A stretch of 64,000 bases of DNA from contig NZ_AUAX01000017.1 of assembly GCF_000428945.1 (NCBI RefSeq), forward strand, positions 124,001-188,000, given 5' to 3'. The notes beneath the pieces are model-generated. The model ran no database searches and was not told where the DNA came from. It was given only the letters and a program-made list of their open reading frames with translations. The translations under genes and the position numbers were made by a program. Below are positions 26,115 to 32,487 of the stretch, piece after piece; positions within the stretch are counted from its first letter, which is position 1; the number at the start of each line of letters is the position of its first letter. The DNA is from Hamadaea tsunoensis DSM 44101 (lineage in GTDB: Bacteria > Actinomycetota > Actinomycetes > Mycobacteriales > Micromonosporaceae).

Positions 26115-28385
26115 TTATTCGAATCGGGCGGTGTCGGTGCGGATGAGCATCCGCAGCAGCGGCAGCGTCGAGCAGATCACCGCGAGCGACAGCACCAGCC
26201 CGCCCCCCGTCGCCAGGAAGTACGCGCCGCCCGGCAGCGGAATCCCGGACTTCTTGCCGAGCGTGTCCACCACGACGGCGGCGAGCACGTAGCCGGTCGC
26301 GGCCGCCAGTATCGCGGCGGACACCAAGGGCAGCAACGATTCCAGGAGCACCACCCGGGTCAGGCCGGACATCGGCGTACCGGTGAGGCGCAGGAGGGTG
26401 AAGGGGCGCCGCCGTTCCACCATGCCGGCCCCCGAGCTGACCGCCAGGCTGCACGCGGCGATGAGCAGGGTCAGGCCGACCGCCCCGTACGCGATCCGTT
26501 CGAGTGCGTCGTACGCGCCGGCCCGCAGGTCGGAGATCTCACCGAAGGTCGCGGGCAACCACGCGTTGCCGACCATCTGCGCCGGGGTCATGCCGAGGGG
26601 GGTGGACCAGGGGGCGTGCACGGTCAGGAAGGTGCGGACCCGTTCCAGGGTGGCCGCATCCGGGGCGGCGACCAGCAGAGTGCCCAGCCGCAGCGTTCGC
26701 ACGTCGCCGGTGAAGCCCGGATTCGTCGCGTCGACCGCGGGCAGCCGGACGGCGGACGGGTTGTCGACGAACAGGCCGCCCGACATCACCTTCACCTGCT
26801 GCTGACCAGCCGCGCAGCGGCCCAGGACGGGAAGCCTCGCCAGCGCCGTGCAGTCCACGACCGAGTCGTAGATCTTTCGCGGGTCCGGTGGTTCCTTGCC
26901 CGGCCCCATCTCGGGCAGCTGGTCGTCGGGCAGCCGGTACATCGGGATGACCGTCGTCCCGGCGTACCCGCTGATGGTGTCGACGACGGTGGCACCGTCC
27001 TGTGCGGACAGACCTGGGCCGGCGAGGCCGTAGCCCACCCGCAGGACGTCGCGCAGCGCCGGGTCGCCGCCGGTGTTCGGCTGGGTGAGCAGGCTCGGCA
27101 TGAGCACCGCGATGGCGGTGCCGAGGAAGACGGTGAGGACCAGGCCGCTGACGGTGCGGAAGGCGCCCTTCGGGTCCCCGCCCAGCCGGCGGGCGGCCAG
27201 CAGCGCCGAGGCGCTGCCGGAGACGGCGGCGAGCAGGCGTGCGGCGACCATGGTCAGCCACGGGCCGGCGATGACCAGCCCGAGCATGATGACGATGAGG
27301 CTCGGATAGATCAGGGCCTCGGACGGATTGTCGCCGCCGGCGGCGAGGCCGCCGATGAACAGCGCGGCACCGACGGGCAGGGGCAGGATCCGCCAGGCCC
27401 GCGGGGGCCGCGGGGTGACCTTGCGGGTGACGCCGAGCGGCGAGACCCGGACGCGGCGCAACGACCACAGCGCGGCGACGACCGACGCCACCGGTACGCC
27501 GATCACCACGGCCAGGTATCCCCAGCCGGTCGGGGTCACGTAGCGGGGCAGGAACGGCGCTCCCGTGATCGACACGGTGGCCAGCCAGGGTTCGACGAGC
27601 AGGAACAGCCCGACCCCGACGGCGGTGCCGAGGACCGCCCCGAGGGCGGCGTCGATCGACGCGATGACGCTGATCTGGCGGTTGGTCGTACCGACCAGGC
27701 GCATCGCGGCGAAGCGCTCCTCGCGACGGGCGGCGGCGAGCCGGGTCGCGGTCGCGACCAGAACCATGATCGGCAGAGTGAGCGCGATCGCGGCCAGCCC
27801 GAACCCGAACTGGTACATGGTGGTCGTGCCGAACGTGTCGGCCTGCGTACGCACGGCGGTGACCCGCTGGACTCCGGTCATCGCGGCCAGTTCCCGGGGT
27901 GTGTGCCCGATGACGATCACCAGTTCGTCCGGTGCGGACAGCGCGTCGTCACCGAGTACGCCGGTCTGCCGGCCCGGGAACCGGTCGCCGAGCTGGTCGT
28001 GTGCCGTGTGCGCCAGGAGATCGGACAGCGCGGGCGAGACGGTGAACTCGCCGGCCGCCGGCAGCTGCGACAACCCGGGGATGAGGGGCGGATGGGAGCC
28101 GAGCGCCGCCACGTCGAGCCGTTCGACCTGCCGGTCGGCGAAGTAGTCCGTCGACAGCCGCCACAGCTCCGCGCCGTCGCCGGACTCGACCGTGCCGGGT
28201 GTGACCTCGGTACCCAGCGTGCATTCCCAGCACGGGCGCTGCACGGTCGTCTGGAACGCGTGGAAGTCCGCCACGACCGCCAGCAGCACGGTCACGCCGA
28301 TCGCGACCCCGGCCGCCGTCGCCAGCAGGCGCATCAGGGACTCGCCGCCGCTGCGCAGCGACAGGCGTACGCCCAGGCGGATCAT
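26115..28385 (-). CDS. FtsX-type ABC transporter permease
   Basis: 756 residues. Architecture of macrolide/lipoprotein-type permeases: one N-terminal helix (about 19-40), an extracytoplasmic domain with a Cys-x-x-Cys pair (RPCWECTLG near residue 52), a first FtsX domain with three helices (about 200-330), further helices at about 370-480, a second extracytoplasmic domain and a C-terminal FtsX domain (about 640-750). The region after RYVTPTGWGYLAVVIG repeats the FtsX topology. ATG 28385 overlaps the ATPase stop (ATGA); longer frames upstream are antisense noise. It should form a complex with the adjacent ATPase, exporting or extracting a substrate not evident from sequence. Confidence 0.85.
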   Translation of the reverse strand: MIRLGVRLSLRSGGESLMRLLATAAGVAIGVTVLLAVVADFHAFQTTVQRPCWECTLGTEVTPGTVESGDGAELWRLSTDYFADRQVERLDVAALGSHPPLIPGLSQLPAAGEFTVSPALSDLLAHTAHDQLGDRFPGRQTGVLGDDALSAPDELVIVIGHTPRELAAMTGVQRVTAVRTQADTFGTTTMYQFGFGLAAIALTLPIMVLVATATRLAAARREERFAAMRLVGTTNRQISVIASIDAALGAVLGTAVGVGLFLLVEPWLATVSITGAPFLPRYVTPTGWGYLAVVIGVPVASVVAALWSLRRVRVSPLGVTRKVTPRPPRAWRILPLPVGAALFIGGLAAGGDNPSEALIYPSLIVIMLGLVIAGPWLTMVAARLLAAVSGSASALLAARRLGGDPKGAFRTVSGLVLTVFLGTAIAVLMPSLLTQPNTGGDPALRDVLRVGYGLAGPGLSAQDGATVVDTISGYAGTTVIPMYRLPDDQLPEMGPGKEPPDPRKIYDSVVDCTALARLPVLGRCAAGQQQVKVMSGGLFVDNPSAVRLPAVDATNPGFTGDVRTLRLGTLLVAAPDAATLERVRTFLTVHAPWSTPLGMTPAQMVGNAWLPATFGEISDLRAGAYDALERIAYGAVGLTLLIAACSLAVSSGAGMVERRRPFTLLRLTGTPMSGLTRVVLLESLLPLVSAAILAAATGYVLAAVVVDTLGKKSGIPLPGGAYFLATGGGLVLSLAVICSTLPLLRMLIRTDTARFE

Positions 28386-29068
28386 CGTCCCACCGCCCCG
28401 ACCGTCAGGGCCTTGCCGTCGCGCACCATGATCTCGCGGTCGGCGTACGAGGCCACCCGCGCGTCGTGGGTCACCAGCACCACGGCGGTGCCCTCGGCGC
28501 GCACGACGTTCATCAGCTCGTCCATCACCTGCTCGCCGGTCAGCGAGTCCAGCGAGCCGGTCGGCTCGTCGGCGAACAGCACCCGCGGCCTGGTCACCAG
28601 GGCCCGCGCGATCGCCACCCGCTGCGCCTGCCCGCCGGACAGTTCGCCGGTACGCCGCCCGCCGAGCCCGGAAAGGCCCAGCCGGTCGAGCCACTCCTCG
28701 GCCCGCGCGTACGCCTCCTTGCGCCGGACCTTGCCCAGCAGCAGCGGGAGGGCGACGTTGTCGGCGACGGTCAGTTCGGGGACCAGCTGGCCGAACTGGA
28801 ACACGAACCCGAACGCCGTACGCCGCAGCCGGGTGCGCGCGGTGTCGTTCAGACCGTCCACCCGGGACCCGTCGAACCGGACCTCACCGCTGTCGGGCAG
28901 GTAGATGCCGGCCAGGCAGTGCAGCAGGGTGGATTTGCCCGAGCCGCTCGGGCCCATCACGGCGACGACCTCGCCGGCCGCGACGGCGACGCTGGCCCCG
29001 GTCAGGGCGGGCGTCGTGCCAAAGGACCGGTGCACGTCCACCGCTTCGATCAACATGTTCGTGCTCAT
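28382..29068 (-). CDS. ABC transporter ATP-binding protein, MacB/LolD type
   Basis: 228 residues. Walker A GPSGSGKST at 39-47, signature LSGGQAQRVAIARAL, Walker B VLFADEPTGSLD and switch VTHDARVAS are all intact. The size and the EPTGSLD form fit the LolD/MacB subfamily that works with FtsX-type permeases. ATG 29068 overlaps the PadR stop by ATGA, and its own stop overlaps the permease start the same way, so PadR, ATPase and permease form one tightly coupled operon. Active at the membrane as a dimer. Confidence 0.92.
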   Translation of the reverse strand: MSTNMLIEAVDVHRSFGTTPALTGASVAVAAGEVVAVMGPSGSGKSTLLHCLAGIYLPDSGEVRFDGSRVDGLNDTARTRLRRTAFGFVFQFGQLVPELTVADNVALPLLLGKVRRKEAYARAEEWLDRLGLSGLGGRRTGELSGGQAQRVAIARALVTRPRVLFADEPTGSLDSLTGEQVMDELMNVVRAEGTAVVLVTHDARVASYADREIMVRDGKALTVGAVGR

Positions 29069-29607
29069 GCGTTCTTCCCCGTTTCCGCGATTCTCACGGT
29101 CTCCGCGAGCGTGCCCAGCCGGGCGGTGGTCAGATCGATCCATCGGAGGTCGGCCTCCAGGTGGAAGAGGCCGTAGTCGGCCAGGAGCAGTTCGGCCGGC
29201 CCGCCGGTGCGCTTGATCTCGGTCAGTTCGCGCATCCGGGCCAGGTGCGTGCGGCGCTGCAGGTCGAGGTAGCCGGCCGCGTCGCGATCGAGCAGCAGGG
29301 CCAGCACGACCTTGACGAACAGGACCGTCTGCAGGTGCGGCGCCGGTTCGACCGGCTCGCCCAGCCACTCGGCCACCTGGCCGTGGCCGGCGTCGGTGAT
29401 CGCGTAGCTCTTGCGGTCCGGCCCGTCGCCCGGCTCGGCCCGGGACTCGATGAGCCCGTCGCGGGTCAGCCGGCCGAGGGACGCGTAGACCTGGCCGAAC
29501 GACAGCGGCTTGTCGTTGCCGAACAGCGTGTCGTAGTGGCGTTTGAGGTCGTAACCGTGACTCGGCGCGCGGTCCAGCAGCCCGAGCAGCGTCAGTGGAA
29601 CGCTCAT
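29065..29607 (-). CDS. PadR-family transcriptional regulator of the ABC operon
   Basis: 180 residues: PadR winged helix in the first 90 (LTLLGLLDRAPSHGYDLKRH, FGQVYASLGRLTRDGLIESR, then the wing KSYAITDAG) and a C-terminal helical dimerisation domain of PadR_2 type. First gene of the operon and coupled to the ATPase by ATGA. A 28-bp perfect nested dyad lies 10 bases upstream of its start, so autorepression relieved by a transporter substrate is the expected mode, as for LmrR-type proteins. ATG 29607 is the only start compatible with the winged helix. Confidence 0.9.
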   Translation of the reverse strand: MSVPLTLLGLLDRAPSHGYDLKRHYDTLFGNDKPLSFGQVYASLGRLTRDGLIESRAEPGDGPDRKSYAITDAGHGQVAEWLGEPVEPAPHLQTVLFVKVVLALLLDRDAAGYLDLQRRTHLARMRELTEIKRTGGPAELLLADYGLFHLEADLRWIDLTTARLGTLAETVRIAETGKNA

Positions 29608-29616
29608 GTCATCACC

Positions 29617-29644
29617 ATGCGCTGAGCGTATACGCGGAGCGCAT
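29617..29644. promoter_or_regulatory. Candidate PadR operator
   Basis: Nested dyad ATGCGCT-N2-GCGTATACGC-N2-AGCGCAT with every defined position symmetric: a 10-bp central palindrome flanked by matching 7-bp arms. It ends 10 bases before the PadR start, where the promoter must lie. PadR proteins typically bind such ATGT/ACAT-like spaced dyads; the exact protein-site match is inferred. Confidence 0.6.
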
Positions 29645-29702
29645 ACCCAGGTAGCAGGGTTGCCCCCGACATGACCCTGAGTCGACCCCGAGATTTCGCC
29701 CC

Positions 29703-29825
29703 GCGCGGGCGTACTACCGGCTGACCGCCGACGGCCTGGCCGCCGCCCGGCAGGCCCTCGCGGAACTGCACGAGAGCACCCGGCGCGGCGTCGCCGCCGT
29801 GAACTCGAAGGAGGTGACGGCATGA
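29703..29825 (+). pseudogene. C-terminal remnant of a second PadR regulator
   Basis: The frame reads ARAYYRLTADGLAAARQALA followed by ELHESTRRGVAAVN and stops at 29825. YYRLTADG is the wing of PadR winged helices, and it is followed by the start of the usual C-terminal helix. The recognition helix and everything before it are missing. The stop overlaps the ATG of the membrane-protein gene (ATGA), preserving the junction of a PadR plus membrane-protein operon. The upstream part of the gap shows no PadR homology. Confidence 0.6.
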
Positions 29826-30592
29826 TCGGCTGGCTGTGCGACGGAATGCTCGACACCACCGCCCGCCGCTGGCCGGCGGAGACCCGCGCGGAGATGCGCG
29901 CGGAGTGGCGGGCGGAACTCGCCGCCGTGCCGAGCGCCTGGCGGAAGATGCGGTTCGCGGCCAGCCTCGCGGCCGCCGGCCCCGACGGCCCACGCCCCTT
30001 CTCCGCGGTACGCGTCATCCCGGCGGTCCTCGGTTCGCTGCTGGTCGTCGGAGCGCTGCCGCAGGCGTACTTCGTGATCGCCGTCCGGTGGGTCTCGTTC
30101 CTGGCGGACGACACCATCGGCCGGCACGCCTGGGTGGGGGTGGCCAGCTTGGTGCTGGCGATCGGGCTCGGATATCTGGCGGCCCGGCTGACCGCGCCGC
30201 TCACGCGGCTGGTGACGCCGTGGCTCGTGGCGCCGTGGACCTTCGGTGCTGCGCTGGTGATCTGGCTGGGCGACTACGCGTACCACGGCTGGCTGGTCCA
30301 CGCCGACGTGATCGACCTGTCGCTGTGGGCGCTCGGTGGGACCCTGTTCGTCGGCGCGAGCGTCGTGCTGGCCCGGCGCGGCAGCCGGGTCCTGTCCTGG
30401 CTCGCCGGACTGCTGGCCGTGCCGGCGGCGTTGTTCGGCGGGTTCACGCACGGCGGGCTTGGTGTCGACGACCAGTTCATGTTCCACCAATGGCTGCCCG
30501 CGTTCGCGTTCGCGGTCACCACCTCGATGTTCGTGCACGCGACCGTCTTCCTCATCGTCTACGGTCGCACCCTCGGCGTACGCCGGGCCTGA
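29822..30592 (+). CDS. Polytopic membrane protein of a decayed PadR locus
   Basis: 256 residues with six predicted helices (starting near 58, 100, 132, 156, 190 and 225). The N-terminal cytoplasmic 50 residues (RRWPAETRAEMRAEWRAELA, then AVPSAWRKMRFAASLA) are like the conserved head of membrane proteins that follow PadR genes in actinomycetes. The ATG is preceded by GAAGGAGGTGACGGC, an excellent ribosome site, and overlaps the stop of the PadR remnant. Function unknown. Its regulator is now broken, so expression may be constitutive. A strong hairpin begins directly after the stop. Confidence 0.78.
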   Translation: MIGWLCDGMLDTTARRWPAETRAEMRAEWRAELAAVPSAWRKMRFAASLAAAGPDGPRPFSAVRVIPAVLGSLLVVGALPQAYFVIAVRWVSFLADDTIGRHAWVGVASLVLAIGLGYLAARLTAPLTRLVTPWLVAPWTFGAALVIWLGDYAYHGWLVHADVIDLSLWALGGTLFVGASVVLARRGSRVLSWLAGLLAVPAALFGGFTHGGLGVDDQFMFHQWLPAFAFAVTTSMFVHATVFLIVYGRTLGVRRA

Positions 30593-31368
30593 ACGAACGG
30601 GGCGCCCTCCGGCTCGGGGGAGGAGGGCGCCGCGTTCGTCCGCAGCGACGGCACCACCGCCGGTACGCGCGCCGCGTACCGCTCGTATTCGGCGCCCAGA
30701 TCGGCCCGCAGGTCCCGTTCCTCGAACCGGATGCCGACCGCGATGTACGCCGTCGACGCGACCGCGAAGAACAGGTGCCCGACGGTCATCCGGGGCGCCG
30801 CCCAGAACGCAACGACCAGCCCGAGCATCATCGGGTGGCGGATCCACCGGTACAGCCACCGCTCGGAGAATCCCGGCGGCTCGTAGTGGGCCCGGCGCAG
30901 GTGCCGGTACGCCTGCTTCAGGCCGAGGAAGTCGGCGTGGTCCACCATGAACGTCGACCAGACGACCAGGGCCCAGCCGGCCGCGTACAGCAGCCAGATC
31001 ATGATCGACCAGGGCGGCGCGACCTGCCACAGGACGGTGGGGACCGGCTGCCACCAGACGAACGTCGCCAGTAGTAACAGGCTCGCGACCAGGACGAACG
31101 TGCTGCGCTCGGCGGCCCGCGGGACGACCCGGGTCAGCCACCGCTTGAATCCGGCCCGGGCCATGATCGTGTGCTGGACGGCGAACGCCAGCAGCAGCGC
31201 CGCGTCGACGGCCAGCGCCGCCCAGGCCGGCCGGGTCGCCGGCCCGTCCACGGACGTCGGCGCGCCCCGGTCGGCCAGGAAACCGGCCGCCCAGACGGCG
31301 CTCAGCACGAAGGCCCCGTACGCGACGACCGCGTACCCGGCGATGGCGAGGCGGGAGAAAGTACGCAT
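30559..31368 (-). CDS. mddA: Methanethiol S-methyltransferase-like membrane protein (MddA/NnrU type)
   Basis: 269 residues, six predicted helices. MddA proteins methylate methanethiol to dimethylsulfide and belong to the NnrU/isoprenylcysteine methyltransferase group. Family marks include LLLAFAVQHTIMARAGFKRW, the SAM-binding WIRHPMMLGLVVAFWA, and GIRFEERDLRADLGAEYERY near the end. The final 30 residues (PSSPEPEGAPFVQARRTPRV) are a tail coded by a terminator hairpin of the convergent gene, which overlaps this gene by 34 bases. The enzyme name is by resemblance; a related small-molecule methyltransferase is possible. Confidence 0.75.
   Translation of the reverse strand: MRTFSRLAIAGYAVVAYGAFVLSAVWAAGFLADRGAPTSVDGPATRPAWAALAVDAALLLAFAVQHTIMARAGFKRWLTRVVPRAAERSTFVLVASLLLLATFVWWQPVPTVLWQVAPPWSIMIWLLYAAGWALVVWSTFMVDHADFLGLKQAYRHLRRAHYEPPGFSERWLYRWIRHPMMLGLVVAFWAAPRMTVGHLFFAVASTAYIAVGIRFEERDLRADLGAEYERYAARVPAVVPSLRTNAAPSSPEPEGAPFVQARRTPRVRP
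30593..30639 (+). terminator. Terminator hairpin inside the convergent methyltransferase gene
   Basis: 18-bp arms at 30593-30610 and 30622-30639 with 17 of 18 pairs matching and an 11-base loop, starting at the first base after the stop of the membrane-protein gene. It lies in the coding region for the last residues of the opposite-strand methyltransferase. Confidence 0.6.
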
Positions 31369-31417
31369 GCCCCCATCGTCGCGAGGCCGGGTGCCGGGGG
31401 CAGGCGGGAAAATACCT

Positions 31418-31471
31418 CAGTTTCCGCCGGCGGCTCAGTTCCCGCCGGCGGCTCAGTTCCCGCCGGCGGTC
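31418..31471. repeat. Three 18-bp tandem units across a stop codon
   Basis: Units at 31418-31435, 31436-31453 and 31454-31471, consensus CAGTTCCCGCCGGCGGCT (one base differs in the first, the last ends TC). 18 is a multiple of 3, so the neighbouring gene's stop codon and its preceding Ala-Gly-Gly-Asn codons are repeated in frame three times. Confidence 0.85.
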
Positions 31472-32478
31472 GCGACGTACCAGGCGGCGATCTGGGCCCG
31501 CGACCGGAAGTCCATCCGGTAGCGGATCCGCTCGACGTGCGCCTCGGCCGACCGCTCCGCGATGCCGAGCCGCTCGCCGATCTCCCGGTTCGTGCACCCC
31601 TGCGCGATCAATGCCGCGACCTCGCGCTGCCGGGAGGTCAGCGTCGGCGCCCCGCCGCGGTGGCGCCCCGGCAGCCCGAGGAACCGGCGCACCGCGCTCG
31701 TCAGCGGCGCCACGTCACCGATGTAGGGCAGATGCGACCGTCCCGGCACCGTCTCGAACCGCGCACCGGCGATGCCGTCGGCCAGCCGCCGGCCCTCGGC
31801 GACCGGCGCCGCCCGGTCACCGTCGCGATGCACCACCAGCGTCGGCGCCCCGATGCGGGCCAGCAGCTCGCCCACATCCACCTGGTAAGCCAGCGCCAGC
31901 ATCGCGCACGCGGTCCCGGCACTGGCCGACTCCCGCTGATAGCGCGTGAACGCGGTCCGCGTACCGGCGTCGGCGTCCGGCGCGAACAGGTCCGCCAGCA
32001 GGTCCGAGGCGAGCCCCCAGTGCTGGCGTACCAGGCCGATCACGTGCCGCTGCAACTCCGGCGCGGCGACGTCCCGGCCGCGGGCCCAACCGCCGTACAA
32101 CACCAGCCGCGACACCGACTCCGGCTGGTCCGCCGCCCACGCCGCGGCGACCGCCGCGCCCAGCGACACCCCCATCAGATCGAAGCGGTCCAACCGGTTC
32201 GCCGCGACCACCGCCCGCAGCGCGGCCAGCTCCTCCACCATCGTGTACGCCGAGTCAGCCGCTCGGTCCGACAGCCCGCAGCCGGGCTTGTCGTACCGGA
32301 TGAGCGTCCGGCCGTCGGCGAGCGCCTCGTAGAAGGCCCGCTCGGCCGGCAGCGCCCAGCTGAGTTCGAGGTGGCTCAGCCAGCCGGACACGTAGACGAG
32401 CGGCGGCCCCGATCCGGTGACCGCGTACGCGATCCGCGTACCGGCCGAGGATCTGGTCATGGCGACGCGCTGCCCCAC
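31453..32478 (-). CDS. Alpha/beta hydrolase fused to a LuxR-type HTH
   Basis: 341 residues. The hydrolase part (about 10-265) has the nucleophile elbow LMGVSLGAAVAAA, an acid in VVHRDGDRAAP and a histidine in VPGRSHLPYIG. The C-terminal 60 residues are a LuxR HTH (LTSRQREVAALIAQGCTNRE, IAERSAEAHVERIRYRM). This fusion is a known actinomycete regulator type in which the hydrolase may act as ligand sensor. GTG 32478 sits 6 bases after a TAAGCT -10-like hexamer and could be leaderless; ATG 32460 is the alternative. Its 3' end consists of a tandem repeat. Confidence 0.82.
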   Translation of the reverse strand: MGQRVAMTRSSAGTRIAYAVTGSGPPLVYVSGWLSHLELSWALPAERAFYEALADGRTLIRYDKPGCGLSDRAADSAYTMVEELAALRAVVAANRLDRFDLMGVSLGAAVAAAWAADQPESVSRLVLYGGWARGRDVAAPELQRHVIGLVRQHWGLASDLLADLFAPDADAGTRTAFTRYQRESASAGTACAMLALAYQVDVGELLARIGAPTLVVHRDGDRAAPVAEGRRLADGIAGARFETVPGRSHLPYIGDVAPLTSAVRRFLGLPGRHRGGAPTLTSRQREVAALIAQGCTNREIGERLGIAERSAEAHVERIRYRMDFRSRAQIAAWYVATAGGN

Positions 32479-32487
32479 AACATCAGC

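Noticed and set aside
25722-26146. Intact secreted-protein gene
   Set aside because: Signal peptide and plausible mature region lie in different frames and the second runs into a hairpin element; treated as a pseudogene.
29608-30204. N-terminal extension of the PadR gene by about 200 codons
   Set aside because: It would run through the operator dyad and the opposite gene; the PadR winged helix begins exactly at ATG 29607.
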